DNA from: Streptomyces tsukubensis
GTDB taxonomy: Bacteria; Actinomycetota; Actinomycetes; Streptomycetales; Streptomycetaceae
Length of the DNA stretch: 64,000 bases
Direction: 5' to 3'
Assembly (NCBI RefSeq): GCF_009296025.1
Contig: NZ_CP045178.1
Coordinates: 2,542,001 to 2,606,000, forward strand
Below, piece by piece: positions 35,315 to 44,789 of the stretch. The stretch's first letter is position 1. The number at the start of each line of letters is the position of its first letter. The notes under the pieces were generated by a model, which did no database searches, was not told the DNA's origin, and was given only the letters and a program-made list of their open reading frames with translations. The position numbers were made by a program, and so were the translations under genes.

Positions 35315-35983
35315 TCACAGCCGCTTGACCCCCTTGATACGGCCCGCCTTGTCGCCGCGTGCCTTCGCGGCCCGCATCCGCAGCCCGCCGCGCTGGTCAC
35401 CGATGTTCAGCCCGGTGCCGGAGGAGAGCCAGCCGGAGGCGACGTCGGAGCCGCCCGCCGACGAGGAGTCGGAGAGCGGGTCGTTCTCGGACCGTCTGGC
35501 GAGCCACATCACGAAGGGCACGGTGAAGGGGGCGAGCAGCAGGTCGTAGAGGGTGGCGGTGAACAGCAGCCCGCCGAGGCCCACGTGGCGGGCGGCGGTG
35601 TCACCGACGAGGGCGCCGACACCCGCGTAAAGCAGGGTGGAGCCGATGGCCGCGGCGACGACCACGAGGAGCGGTCCGACGATGGACTTGATACGGCCGT
35701 TCTCGGGCTTGGCGAGTCCCGCGAGGTAGCCGACGAGGCAGAGCACCAGGGCGTAGCGCCCGGCCGCGTGTTCCGCCGGGGGCGCGAGGTCCGCGAGGAG
35801 CCCGGCGCCGAAGCCGATGAAGGCTCCGGCGAGATGCCCGTAGACAAGGGCGAGACCCAGCACGGTGAGCAGCACCAGGTCGGGGACGGCGCCGGGCAGC
35901 TGGAGGCGGGCGAGGATGCTCACCTGGATCATCAGGGCCACGACCACCAGGGCGACGGAGAGCAGAATCCGGTTGAGGCGCAT
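35315..35983 (-). CDS. mreD: Rod shape-determining protein MreD
   Basis: A 222-residue membrane protein with about five hydrophobic segments (LLSVALVVVALMIQVSIL, LVLLTVLGLALVYG, and others), the small membrane partner of MreC. The C-terminal tail is basic and cytoplasmic. ATG 35983 is six bases past the mreC stop. In Streptomyces it acts mainly in spore wall synthesis. Confidence 0.93.
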   Translation of the reverse strand: MRLNRILLSVALVVVALMIQVSILARLQLPGAVPDLVLLTVLGLALVYGHLAGAFIGFGAGLLADLAPPAEHAAGRYALVLCLVGYLAGLAKPENGRIKSIVGPLLVVVAAAIGSTLLYAGVGALVGDTAARHVGLGGLLFTATLYDLLLAPFTVPFVMWLARRSENDPLSDSSSAGGSDVASGWLSSGTGLNIGDQRGGLRMRAAKARGDKAGRIKGVKRL

Positions 35984-35989
35984 GACCAG

Positions 35990-37027
35990 CTACTCCTGCT
36001 CGGGGTTGTCGGCGTCGGTCTCGGTCTCGCCGGCGGGGGCCGACGGGGTGGCCGTGACGGTCACCGTCGGCGCGGGCTTGGGTTTCTTGGGCTTGGCGGG
36101 CAGCACCGCGTCGCGCGGGTCGTCGCGCGGTGGCTGTACGACGACGCCGACGATGTCGAGCTTGGTGAACCCGACGTAGGGACGTACGTAGACGTTCCTG
36201 GTGAGGTCGCCGCCCGAGGGGTCGACGCGGGTGACCACGCCGACGGGCACGCCGGGTACGAACGGCTTGTCCGCCTGCGACCCGAAGGTGACGAGCCGGT
36301 CGCCCTTCTTGACCTTGGCCTTGCCGTTGAGCAGTTGCACGGCCAGCGGGCGGTCGCCCCGGCCGGTGGCGAAGCCGAGTTCGTCGGTCTTCTCCATGCG
36401 GGTGCCGACGGTGAAGTCCGGGTCAGTGGCGAGCAGCACCGTCGACGAGCTGGGGCCGACCGTGGTGACGCGGCCGACAAGGCCGTCACCGTTGAGTACG
36501 GTCATGTCCCGCTTGATGCCGTCGCCCCGTCCCGCGTCGATGGTGACGGTCCATGAGAAGCCCTGGGCGGCTCCTATGCCGGTGACTTCCGCGCCCTTGA
36601 TGCCGTACTGTCCGGCGCCCGCGCTCTTGAGCATGGTGTCGAGCTGGCGGGCCCTGCTGCTTGTGCGGTCGTCGCTGCCGAGTCTGCCCTTCAAAGCGGC
36701 GTTCTCGCGGGTCAGTTCACTGATGCGATCGTGCCGGGCGCCCGAGTCGCGGACGGCCGCGACGGCGTTCCCTATGGGGTCGACGGCGCCGGAGACACCG
36801 TTCTCCACCGGGCCGAAAACAGTGGCGGCGGCCTGCCTGGCCCCGTCCACCGGCGAATCCTCGCCTCCGCGAATGTCCACCGTGATCAGTGCGAACGCGA
36901 TGACGATCAGCAGCACCAGGAGCAGCCGGCTCTCTCGTGTGTCCCTCACGTGCGGCGGCCGTGCCTTCCTCGTAGGGGTACGAACCTCTGGGACGTCAGC
37001 CTTCGTGGCGTAACGCCCCTGCGACAT
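35990..37027 (-). CDS. mreC: Rod shape-determining protein MreC
   Basis: 345 residues: one N-terminal membrane segment (LLLVLLIVIAFALITVD, about 35-51), a short coiled coil (ISELTRENAALKGRLG) and the beta-rich extracellular MreC domain, with a Pro/Thr tail. It links MreB filaments to the wall synthases. The start may be ATG 37027 or GTG 36949 (VRDTRESRLLL); neither has a clear ribosome binding site. It follows mreB after a hairpin. Confidence 0.94.
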   Translation of the reverse strand: MSQGRYATKADVPEVRTPTRKARPPHVRDTRESRLLLVLLIVIAFALITVDIRGGEDSPVDGARQAAATVFGPVENGVSGAVDPIGNAVAAVRDSGARHDRISELTRENAALKGRLGSDDRTSSRARQLDTMLKSAGAGQYGIKGAEVTGIGAAQGFSWTVTIDAGRGDGIKRDMTVLNGDGLVGRVTTVGPSSSTVLLATDPDFTVGTRMEKTDELGFATGRGDRPLAVQLLNGKAKVKKGDRLVTFGSQADKPFVPGVPVGVVTRVDPSGGDLTRNVYVRPYVGFTKLDIVGVVVQPPRDDPRDAVLPAKPKKPKPAPTVTVTATPSAPAGETETDADNPEQE

Positions 37028-37106
37028 TAACGTCTGTGATGTACGTCCCGTGTGACGTGCATCGCTGATAAGCCTCTATATCAGCAGCCCGCCGGGGTAT
37101 GAGCGA

Positions 37107-37135
37107 GCGGCCTCCCCCGGAAAGGGGAAGGCCGC
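37107..37135 (-). terminator. Hairpin between mreB and mreC
   Basis: GCGGCCTCCCC pairs with GGGGAAGGCCGC with one bulged base and a six-base loop, 31 bases past the mreB stop. It probably reduces readthrough so that mreB is made in excess over mreC and mreD. Confidence 0.7.
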
Positions 37136-37166
37136 AACCCGTACGAAGGAGGCAGGCCGCGTCCGG

Positions 37167-38198
37167 TCAGCGCCGGGGCGAGGCGTCGAGCACCTGCTGA
37201 AGGGCCTCGAACTCCTCCACACACTTGCCGGAGCCCAGCGCGACGGAGTCGAGCGGGTCCTCGGCGATGTGGATGGGCATGCCGGTCTCTCTGCGCAGCC
37301 GCTCGTCGAGGCCGCGCAGCAGGGCCCCGCCGCCGGTGAGGACGATGCCTCGGTCCATCACGTCGCCGGACAGCTCGGGCGGGCACTTGTCCAGGGTCGT
37401 CTTGACGGCGTCGACGATCGCGTTGACCGGTTCCTCGATGGCCTTGCGGACCTCGGCGGCCGAGATGACCACGGTCTTGGGCAGCCCGGAGACCAGGTCA
37501 CGGCCGCGGATCTCGGTGTGCTCGTCGGTCTCCAGGTCGTAGGCGGAGCCGATCGTCAGCTTGATCTGTTCGGCGGTGCGTTCGCCGAGCAGCAGGCTGT
37601 ACTCCTTCTTGATGTGCTGGATGATCGCGTTGTCCAGCTCGTCGCCCGCCACCCGGATGGACTGGGCGGTGACGATGCCGCCGAGCGAGATGACCGCCAC
37701 CTCGGTGGTGCCGCCGCCGATGTCGACCACCATGTTGCCGGTGGCCTCGTGGACCGGCAGCCCCGAACCGATCGCGGCGGCCATCGGCTCCTCGATGATG
37801 TGCACCTGACGGGCGCCTGCCTGGGTCGACGCCTCGATGACGGCGCGGCGCTCCACTCCCGTGATACCGGAGGGCACACAGACGACGACGCGGGGGCGGG
37901 CCAGATAGCGTCGCTTGTGGATCTTGAGAATGAAGTAGCGGAGCATCCGCTCGGTGATCTCGAAGTCGGCGATCACGCCGTCCTTCAGCGGACGGACGGC
38001 CACGATGTTGCCGGGCGTCCGGCCGATCATCTTCTTCGCCTCGGCGCCGACCGCGAGGATGCCACCTGTATTGGTGTTGATCGCGACGACGGAGGGCTCA
38101 TTGAGGACGATCCCGCGACCTCTGACGTACACCAGCGTGTTGGCGGTCCCGAGGTCGACAGCCATGTCCCGGCCGATGAACGACATTGAGTTCCCCAT
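37167..38198 (-). CDS. mreB: Actin-like rod shape protein MreB
   Basis: 343 residues with bacterial actin motifs: [17 protein letters not shown] (phosphate 1), [21 protein letters not shown] (phosphate 2) and [15 protein letters not shown] (adenosine). ATG 38198 gives [11 protein letters not shown], the membrane-binding N-terminus typical of Streptomyces MreB. It directs wall synthesis in sporulating hyphae. First gene of the mreBCD-pbp2-rodA cluster. Confidence 0.97.
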   Translation of the reverse strand: MGNSMSFIGRDMAVDLGTANTLVYVRGRGIVLNEPSVVAINTNTGGILAVGAEAKKMIGRTPGNIVAVRPLKDGVIADFEITERMLRYFILKIHKRRYLARPRVVVCVPSGITGVERRAVIEASTQAGARQVHIIEEPMAAAIGSGLPVHEATGNMVVDIGGGTTEVAVISLGGIVTAQSIRVAGDELDNAIIQHIKKEYSLLLGERTAEQIKLTIGSAYDLETDEHTEIRGRDLVSGLPKTVVISAAEVRKAIEEPVNAIVDAVKTTLDKCPPELSGDVMDRGIVLTGGGALLRGLDERLRRETGMPIHIAEDPLDSVALGSGKCVEEFEALQQVLDASPRR

Positions 38199-38607
38199 GA
38201 GGATACGTCTGGCCTTCCCAAGTGGAGCGTTGACGGCTTTTCAGGATGGCGGAGTGAGTGCTGTGAGGTGGAAGCTTCCATCGTAGTCTCGCCCGCAGGG
38301 ACACGACGCGAGGGTCTGCGCCATTGTCAGCAGAAGGTGAGGCGTCTCGCTTGTGGAGACGTGCCATAGGGGGCATGGGTTCCCCCGATCGGCCTGCATA
38401 TGCCAAGGGGCGGCCCGAATTCTACGGCCGCCCCTCACTCATTCCACGCCGACCACCGTACGCCCAGGTCACCGTGGCATACGGATGACGACTTGTCAGT
38501 TATTCCGCCGTCGGTCCGGCCGGAAGAACCGCTCCTGGCGGGGGAATCGGACCCCGCCGGGTAATCGGATCAAGCTGGTGAATCGGACCGGGGAAGAGGC
38601 CGACGAA
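38199..38607. promoter_or_regulatory. mreB upstream region
   Basis: A 409-base spacer between ndk and mreB without a gene. It contains the ndk terminator (38406-38435) and GAATCGGACC-type repeats near the ndk end. The mreB promoters should lie at 38200-38400, where the sequence is less GC-rich, but no boxes are certain. Confidence 0.4.
38406..38435 (-). terminator. Terminator of ndk
   Basis: A perfect 10-bp stem, AGGGGCGGCC / GGCCGCCCCT, with a loop containing GAATTC, 170 bases past the ndk stop and before the mreB promoter region. Confidence 0.75.
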
Positions 38608-38614
38608 TCAGACC
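38544..38614. repeat. GAATCGGACC decamer repeats at the ndk 3' end
   Basis: Four copies with one or two changes: GAATCGGACC (38544), TAATCGGATC (38562), GAATCGGACC (38580) and GAATCAGACC (38605). The last overlaps the ndk stop codon. Confidence 0.7.
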
Positions 38615-39021
38615 AGGCCGGGGAAGAACGTCTTCAGCTCGCGCTCCGCCGACTCCTCGGAGTCGGAGGCGTGGATCATGTTCTCCCGCACGATGGTGCC
38701 GAAGTCCCCCCTGATGGAGCCGGGCTCCGCGGCGATCGGGTCGGTGGGACCGGCCAGCCTGCGCACACCTTCGATCACCCGCTCGCCCTCGACCACCAGG
38801 GCGACGATCGGGCCCGACTGCATGAATTCGACAAGCGGCTCGTAGAAAGGCTTGCCGATGTGCTCGGCGTAGTGCTGCTCCAGGATCGCGCGGTCCAGTG
38901 AACGCAGTTCCAGCGCGGTGACGGTCCAGCCGGCCTTGCGCTCGATCCGGCTGATGACCTCGCCCATCAGGCCCCGGCGAACCGTGTCGGGCTTGAGCAG
39001 AACGAGAGTGCGCTGGGACAT
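38608..39021 (-). CDS. ndk: Nucleoside diphosphate kinase
   Basis: A 137-residue enzyme that balances NTP pools by transferring the terminal phosphate through a phospho-histidine. The active His is His117 in RENMIHASDS, and the N-terminus MSQRTLVLLKPD is typical. Standard length. It stands alone, with its terminator downstream. Confidence 0.97.
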   Translation of the reverse strand: MSQRTLVLLKPDTVRRGLMGEVISRIERKAGWTVTALELRSLDRAILEQHYAEHIGKPFYEPLVEFMQSGPIVALVVEGERVIEGVRRLAGPTDPIAAEPGSIRGDFGTIVRENMIHASDSEESAERELKTFFPGLV

Positions 39022-39232
39022 GTGCGGCTCCTTGCAGGCATTAGCGGATGCGGTGACCAGAGATTACAAGGACACGCCGTAAGAACAGCACTCGGCACTG
39101 TCCGGGTGATCGTTTCCTGAATATATGAACGGAATTGGTGTATTCCGCGAGTCCCGGACACCGGTCAACGGAACCGGGACACCGCTGTCCGGCCGCCCGC
39201 GCGTGTCCAACCGACCGCCCGCCCCGCACTGT

Positions 39233-39266
39233 CCGCCCGGCTGTCCGGCGCCGGACAGCCGGGCGG
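39233..39266 (-). terminator. Terminator of the folC-DUF4233 unit
   Basis: A perfect 34-base palindrome: CCGCCCGGCTGTCCGGC at 39233-39249 followed directly by its complement, 22 bases past the DUF4233 stop. It forms a stem of up to 17 bp (fewer with a loop), and works equally in both directions. Confidence 0.8.
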
Positions 39267-39287
39267 AGTCCCCTATTGCAAGGACCC

Positions 39288-39656
39288 CTAACCGGCCGCC
39301 GCGCCCGCTTCTGGCTCCGCCGCCTCGGCCATGGCGGCCCACCGAGCCTTGGCCTCGTCGATCTTGCGGCCGTAGTGGATGGAGGCCCACCACAGACCAC
39401 CGAAGGCGGCACCGAGGATGAACATCATCGGTACGACGACGCCGCTGGCGACCAGGGCCGCCTGGAGAATCCAGCCGAGCTGGATCCCGCCGGGGCGGGT
39501 GAGCGTTCCGCAGAGCAGCACCGAGAGCAGCATGGCGACGCCGCAGACCCACCAGACCGTGGAGGTGGCCAGGCTGTCGTCCTTCATGGCGACCAGTCCC
39601 GCGAAGCCGATGATGAAGAACTCACCGATGAGTGTGGAAGCGCAGAGCGTCCGCAT
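39288..39656 (-). CDS. DUF4233 membrane protein
   Basis: A 122-residue membrane protein with three or four hydrophobic segments (LIGEFFIIGFAGLVAM, VWWVCGVAMLLSVLLCGTL, ILQAALVASGVVVPMMFILGA), the DUF4233 family that follows folC in actinobacteria. It starts three bases after the folC stop, so the two are co-transcribed. Function unknown. Confidence 0.9.
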   Translation of the reverse strand: MRTLCASTLIGEFFIIGFAGLVAMKDDSLATSTVWWVCGVAMLLSVLLCGTLTRPGGIQLGWILQAALVASGVVVPMMFILGAAFGGLWWASIHYGRKIDEAKARWAAMAEAAEPEAGAAAG

Positions 39657-39659
39657 GGG

Positions 39660-41201
39660 TCATCCCTTCCCGAGAAGCAGCCGGGCCTCGCCGACCGTGA
39701 TGACGGAACCCGTCACGAGGACCCCTCCGCCGGTGTACTCGTCGTCCTCCTCCGCCAGCGTGATCGCCGCCTCGATGGCGTCGTCCAGGCGCGGTTCGAC
39801 CTGCACCCGGTCGTCACCGAAGACCTCGACGGCGATACCGGCCAGCTCGTCGGGGTCCATCGCCCGATGGCTGGAGTTACGGGTGATCACGACCTCGGCG
39901 AGGATCGGCTCGAAGGCTTCGAGGAGGCCGCGTACGTTCTTCTCCGCGCTGGCGCCGATCACGCCGACGAGCCGGCTGAAGCCGAAGACCTCACTGACCG
40001 CCTCCGCCGTGGCGCGCGCCCCCGCGGGGTTGTGCGCGGCGTCCAGGACGACCGTCGGGGAGCGGCGGACGACTTCGAGCCTGCCGGGTGAGGCGACCGA
40101 GGCGAAGGCCTTGCGTACGGTCTCCACGGAGAGCGGGTCGGGGCGCTCGGAGCCGACGCCGAAGAACGCCTCGACGGCGGCGAGCGCCACCGCCGCGTTG
40201 TGCGCCTGGTAGGCGCCGTGCAGGGGCAGGAAGATCTCGTCGTACTCGCCGCCGAGGCCGCGCAGCGTCAGGAGCTGCCCGCCGACCGCCACCTCCCGGG
40301 AAACCACACCGAACTCCATGCCCTCACGGGCGACGGTGGCGTCCTTCTCCACCGCCTTCTTCAGCATGACCTGGGCCGCATCGACCGGCTGCTGGGCGAG
40401 GACGACGGTGGCGTCCTGCTTGATGATCCCGGACTTCTCCACCGCGATCTCGGCGGGCGTGTTGCCGAGGCGGTCGGTGTGGTCCAGGTCGATGGGGGTG
40501 ACGACGGCGACATCCGCGTCGATCACATTGGTGGCGTCCCAGCTCCCGCCCATGCCGACCTCGACGACGGCCACGTCGACGGGCGCGTCGGCGAAGGCCG
40601 CGTACGCCATGCCGGTCAGCACCTCGAAGAACGAGAGCCGGTACTCCTGGCTGCCGTCGACCATCTCCACGTACGGCTTGATGTCCTGGTACGTCTCCAC
40701 GAAGCGCTCGGCCTCGATGGGCGCGCCGTCCAGGCTGATCCGCTCGGTGATCGACTGGACGTGCGGCGAGGTGTAGCGGCCCGTGCGCAGTTCGAAGGCG
40801 CCGAGCAGCGCCTCGACCATGCGGGCGGTGGACGTCTTGCCGTTGGTGCCGGTGATGTGGATCGAGGGGTAGGCGCGCTGAGGTTCGCCGAGGACGTCCA
40901 TCAGGGCCGCGATGCGGGTGACCGAGGGTTCGAGTTTGGTCTCGCCCCAGCGGCTCGCGAGTTCCGTCTCGACCTCGCGCAGCGCCCTGTCCACCTCCGG
41001 GTCCTGCGGGCGGGCGGGGACCTCGGCCTGCGGAGGGGCGGCCTGGGCGCGCAGCGTGCGGCTGCCCGCCTCGATCACCGCGAGATCGGGGTCCCTGTCG
41101 GTCTCGGCGCCGACGATCTCCTCGAAGGCGTCACCCTTGGGGCGACCGCCTTCCTCGTCGCCGTCGTCGTAGTGGTCGTCGTGCGGGGGGAGCTCACTCA
41201 C
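39660..41201 (-). CDS. folC: Bifunctional folylpolyglutamate / dihydrofolate synthase
   Basis: A Mur-ligase-fold enzyme that adds glutamate to folates (and to dihydropteroate). The P-loop is ITGTNGKTST, with the second domain containing VVLDAAHNPAGARAT. At 513 residues it has an acidic, disordered extension of about 70 residues before the catalytic fold. ATG 41201 begins MSELPPHDDHYDDGDEEGG. Followed by DUF4233. Confidence 0.95.
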   Translation of the reverse strand: MSELPPHDDHYDDGDEEGGRPKGDAFEEIVGAETDRDPDLAVIEAGSRTLRAQAAPPQAEVPARPQDPEVDRALREVETELASRWGETKLEPSVTRIAALMDVLGEPQRAYPSIHITGTNGKTSTARMVEALLGAFELRTGRYTSPHVQSITERISLDGAPIEAERFVETYQDIKPYVEMVDGSQEYRLSFFEVLTGMAYAAFADAPVDVAVVEVGMGGSWDATNVIDADVAVVTPIDLDHTDRLGNTPAEIAVEKSGIIKQDATVVLAQQPVDAAQVMLKKAVEKDATVAREGMEFGVVSREVAVGGQLLTLRGLGGEYDEIFLPLHGAYQAHNAAVALAAVEAFFGVGSERPDPLSVETVRKAFASVASPGRLEVVRRSPTVVLDAAHNPAGARATAEAVSEVFGFSRLVGVIGASAEKNVRGLLEAFEPILAEVVITRNSSHRAMDPDELAGIAVEVFGDDRVQVEPRLDDAIEAAITLAEEDDEYTGGGVLVTGSVITVGEARLLLGKG

Positions 41202-41331
41202 AGCTCCAGTCTACGGAGGCGCGGGGTGATCACCGCCGGGCCCCGCGCCTCGCGCCGCGCGGGGGTGTCCCCCGCCACCCGTCTCCCGAGGATTCCCCGT
41301 AACCCGGTAAGACCAGGCACACTTGGCGATC

Positions 41332-42342
41332 ATGGACATAGGCATTGATCTCGGGACCGCGAATACCCTCCTCTACATCCGTGGCCAGGGCATCGTGCTG
41401 AACGAACCCTCCGTCGTCGCGATCCGCCAGGGACGCAAGGGCACGACGGTCGCCGTCGGCACGGAGGCCAAGGCGACGATCGGACGCACACCTGGCTCCA
41501 TCACGGCGATCCGGCCGCTGGCCGACGGTGTGATCAGCGACTTCGACGCCGCCGAGGAGATGATCAGACACTTCGTGCGCAGGGCGGCGCCCAGGCGCGG
41601 CACCAGGATCCGCATGGTGGTCTGCGTGCCGAGCGGGGTCACCCCCGTGGAGCGGCGGGCGATCGTCAACGCCTCGAAGCGGGCGGGCGCGCGGACCGTG
41701 CACCTCATAGAGGAGCCGATGGCGGCGGCGATCGGCGCGGGTCTCCCCGTGTCGGACCCGCGCGGTTCGATGGTGGTCGACGTCGGCGGGGGCACGACGG
41801 AGGTCGCGGTCCTCTCGCTGGGCGGGATCGTCACGGCCCGCTCGCTGCGCGTCGGCGGACACCGGATGGACCTCGCGGTCATGGATCACGTACGAAAGGA
41901 GCACTCGCTGCTGATCGGCGAGCGGACCGCGGAGAACATCAAGATCGCCATCGGTTCCGCGTGGCCGGTGCCCGGCGAGGAGGAGCGCGAGAAGGCCACG
42001 TACACGGTACGGGGGCGGGAGAAGGTGGGCGGTCTGCCGAAGACCGTCGATCTCACCACGCAGGAGGTGCGGGACGCCCTGGAGGAGCCGGTCGCGGCGA
42101 TGATCGAGGCCCTGCGCGGAACGCTGGAGGAGTGCCCGCCGGAGCTGGCGGGCGACCTGATGGAGCACGGCATCGTCCTCACCGGCGGCGGGGCGCTGCT
42201 GCCGGGCCTCGACCTGCGGATGGCTTCGGCCTCCGGCATCCCCGTCTTCGTGGCGGACGACCCGCTGGACAGTGTGGCGATGGGGTGCGGCAAGTGCGTG
42301 GAGGACTTCGACGGACTCGACCGGCTGCTGAACGGGGCCTGA
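41332..42342 (+). CDS. Additional MreB/Mbl-type actin homologue
   Basis: 336 residues with complete actin motifs: [40 protein letters not shown] and [16 protein letters not shown]. Clearly related to the MreB encoded at 37167-38198 but divergent, and without the MSFIGRD membrane-binding N-terminus. ATG 41332 has no strong ribosome binding site; TTG 41323 is an alternative. Divergent from folC. It is probably an Mbl-type protein acting in spore or hyphal wall assembly, with the role inferred from family. Confidence 0.9.
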   Translation: MDIGIDLGTANTLLYIRGQGIVLNEPSVVAIRQGRKGTTVAVGTEAKATIGRTPGSITAIRPLADGVISDFDAAEEMIRHFVRRAAPRRGTRIRMVVCVPSGVTPVERRAIVNASKRAGARTVHLIEEPMAAAIGAGLPVSDPRGSMVVDVGGGTTEVAVLSLGGIVTARSLRVGGHRMDLAVMDHVRKEHSLLIGERTAENIKIAIGSAWPVPGEEEREKATYTVRGREKVGGLPKTVDLTTQEVRDALEEPVAAMIEALRGTLEECPPELAGDLMEHGIVLTGGGALLPGLDLRMASASGIPVFVADDPLDSVAMGCGKCVEDFDGLDRLLNGA

Positions 42343-42420
42343 GCGAGACCTTGAGCGAGGCCTCGAACGGGGCCTTGAGCGGAGCTTTTACGGGAGCCCG
42401 ACCGGAGCCTTGAACGGGGC
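42334..42420. repeat. 12-bp degenerate tandem repeat after the Mbl gene
   Basis: About seven units of a GCCTTGAGCGGA-like dodecamer, starting inside the last codons of the Mbl-type gene. A second pair, CCACGTGAGGGGC and ACACGTGAGGGGC, lies at about 42505 and 42550. No gene is seen in 42343-42678. Confidence 0.65.
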
Positions 42421-42678
42421 GGGGCGGCGACCCTGCCGCGTGGAAGCGGCGGGGCGGGCCGGGGACGGCCACCGGGCACGGGCCGCGTGGGACGACGACC
42501 ACGCCCACGTGAGGGGCAGCACCGGACACGAGCCCGGGACGACGCCACGCACACGTGAGGGGCGGCGCCGGCCGCCCACGGTGCCTGAAGCGCGAACGCC
42601 TCCGGCGCGCCGGCCCCTCAGCGCCACCGGCGGCCGTCACCTCCCCTCACACACCGGCCTGGTCTCTTCGGCCGTCCA

Positions 42679-43752
42679 TCAGCTCGCGAGCGTGGGGTAG
42701 TCGGTGTACCCGGCCTCGTCACCGCCGTAGAAGGTGGCGGGGTCGGGCGTGTTGAGCGGCGCGCGGGACCGTACCCGTTCGACCAGGTCGGGGTTGGCGA
42801 GGGCGAGCGCGCCGACGGTGACGACATCGGCGCGGCCTTCGGCGATGTCCGCCGCTCGGACGGCCAGCTCCGCGCCGACCCGGTTGACCATCAGGGTGGT
42901 CGGCCACAGCCCCCGCAGGATGTCGAGCAGTTCCTCGTCCTCGGCCTGGACGACGTGCAGGCAGGCGAGGCCGAGCGGGGCGAGCGCGCGGGCCAGGGCG
43001 GCGTACAGCTCGCGCGGGTCGTCCTCGGCGATGTCGTTGTACGGGTTCCCCGGCGAGATCCGTATGCCGGTACGGCCCGCGCCGATCTCGTCGGCGACGG
43101 CCGCGGCGACCTCCACCGCGAAACGGACGCGGTTCTCGACGGAGCCACCGTAACGGTCGGTGCGGCGGTTGGCGTTGGTGGACAGGAACTGGTGCACGAG
43201 GTAGCCGCTGGCGCCGTGGATCTCGACACCGTCGGCGCCCGCCTCGACGGCCGCGCGGGCCGCCGCCCGGAACTCCTGGACCGTGTCGGCGATCTCCGCC
43301 TCGGTGAGTTCGCGCGGCCGCGGCATCGACTGGAGTCCGGAGGCGGTGAAGATGGTGCCCGAGGGGCGGATCGCGGAAGGGGCCACCGGCTGCCCACCGT
43401 GCGGGGTGTTGCCCGGGTGGGCGATGCGCCCGGCGTGCATGAGCTGGATGACGATCCGCCCGTCGGCCGCGTGCACGGCCTCGGTGACCTTGCGCCACCC
43501 GGCGATCTGGGCCTCGGTGTGGATACCGGGGGTCAGCGGATAGCCCTGGCCTTCCGCGGAAGGCTGGGTGCCCTCGGTGACGACGAGGGCGTGCGAGGCG
43601 CGCTGGGCGTAGTACTCGGCGTTCAGCTCGCTCGGCACACCGTCAGGGGTGGAGCGGTTGCGGGTCATCGGGGCCATGGCCAGCCGGTGCGGCAGGGCGA
43701 TGTCACCGACGGCGGTCGGCGTCCACAGGGCGTCCAGTGGGGAGTCGGGCAT
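42679..43752 (-). CDS. Old Yellow Enzyme family alkene reductase
   Basis: An FMN- and NADPH-dependent ene-reductase of 357 residues. Family motifs are MAPMTRNRS, LMHAGRIAHPGNTPHGG and VEIHGASGYLVHQFLS followed by RTDRYGGSVENR. These enzymes reduce activated alkenes and electrophiles such as quinones and nitro-esters, often as a stress response. ATG 43752 has GAGGAGGAA at good spacing. The upstream region has strong palindromes (43911-43950) but no regulator gene next to it. Confidence 0.93.
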   Translation of the reverse strand: MPDSPLDALWTPTAVGDIALPHRLAMAPMTRNRSTPDGVPSELNAEYYAQRASHALVVTEGTQPSAEGQGYPLTPGIHTEAQIAGWRKVTEAVHAADGRIVIQLMHAGRIAHPGNTPHGGQPVAPSAIRPSGTIFTASGLQSMPRPRELTEAEIADTVQEFRAAARAAVEAGADGVEIHGASGYLVHQFLSTNANRRTDRYGGSVENRVRFAVEVAAAVADEIGAGRTGIRISPGNPYNDIAEDDPRELYAALARALAPLGLACLHVVQAEDEELLDILRGLWPTTLMVNRVGAELAVRAADIAEGRADVVTVGALALANPDLVERVRSRAPLNTPDPATFYGGDEAGYTDYPTLAS

Positions 43753-43910
43753 GACGGTTCCTCCTCGTAGGGTGGCCGGGCGGGCGGGGGCCGGCCGGGC
43801 GGCGGGTCTCAGACGATGATGGACGGCGGGGACGACGACGGCTATGACGTTCATGTCAACTCCTCGGCGGCTCGCCCTCAGCCGGCCCGTCCGACCATTT
43901 ATGTGGCCGA

Positions 43911-43950
43911 CCACCTAAAGGTAACACCACTTAGGTGGCTAGCCAAGTAA
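43911..43950 (-). promoter_or_regulatory. Palindromic operators upstream of the ene-reductase
   Basis: CCACCTAA (43911) and TTAGGTGG (43931) form an inverted repeat, and TTAGGTGGCTAGCCAAGTAA (43931-43950) is itself a near-perfect palindrome centred on TGGCTAGCCA. The AT content rises sharply here (TTATTTATTGATTACTGATC at about 43979-43998). The layout is that of a MarR- or TetR-type repressor site over a promoter. The rest of the 319-base spacer holds no gene. Confidence 0.6.
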
Positions 43951-44071
43951 TGGCGTCGGAGGTCACCCCATCACCCGTTATTTATTGATTACTGATCCGA
44001 TTGAGCGATCGGACGGCAGTCGTGCGGCGCGGTTCGGGGCGCGCGGGCGGCGCCGGTAGTCAAATCCGTCC

Positions 44072-44665
44072 ATGTGGTACGCCCAGAATCCGGGCCGTCT
44101 GGTCCGTCAGCTCGCCGGGGACGGCGCCGTCCTGCTCTGGATCGCGGTGTGGGCCTGGATCGCCGTGACCATCCACCGACTCTCCCTGCCCATGGCGGCC
44201 CGCGCCGTGGAGGTGTACGGAACGCCTCGCCGCGGCAAGGCGACCGCCCTGCCATGGGTGGACGAGCGCATCGGCACGGAGCTGCGAAAGGCGGCAGGTG
44301 CCGGAGTACGGTTCGTGGGCGCCGACGACGCCCCCTCGGCCGTGCTCCAGGTGACCGCCACGCTCAGCGCGGCGGGGCTGTTCCTCGTGGCGACGGGCCT
44401 GGTGCTCGCCTGGTGGCTGCCGAAGCGGCTGCGCTGGCACCGGCAGGCCGAGACCGCGCGGGAGCTGGCCGCCTCCACGGACGGGCGTGAACTCCTCGCG
44501 CTGCGCTCGCTGATGCGTCCGCTCGATGTCGTCGCCAGGACCGCGGCGACCGTCCCCGGCGCCTCCCCCGGGAGCCTCGCGGAGGGATGGCGGGACGCCG
44601 ACCCCGACACACTGGACATGCTGGCCGAGGCGGAGCTGTTCAGGCTGGGACTGCGGGCCGTCTGA
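44072..44665 (+). CDS. Hypothetical membrane protein, 2 TM
   Basis: 197 residues with membrane segments at about 18-33 (GAVLLWIAVWAWIAVTI) and 95-117 (ATLSAAGLFLVATGLVLAWWL) and a helical cytoplasmic end. Family not recognised. It runs towards valS, and the 16-bp hairpin at 44790-44827 would terminate both. Confidence 0.75.
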   Translation: MWYAQNPGRLVRQLAGDGAVLLWIAVWAWIAVTIHRLSLPMAARAVEVYGTPRRGKATALPWVDERIGTELRKAAGAGVRFVGADDAPSAVLQVTATLSAAGLFLVATGLVLAWWLPKRLRWHRQAETARELAASTDGRELLALRSLMRPLDVVARTAATVPGASPGSLAEGWRDADPDTLDMLAEAELFRLGLRAV

Positions 44666-44789
44666 GCCGCCAGGCACCCCAGCGGCGCGCGGAAGCCCCC
44701 GACAAGCACCACCGGCGACACGCGAAAGGGCCCGACGAGCACCCCAGGCAACACGTGCAAACCCCCGCCAAGCTCCCTCGGCGACACGC

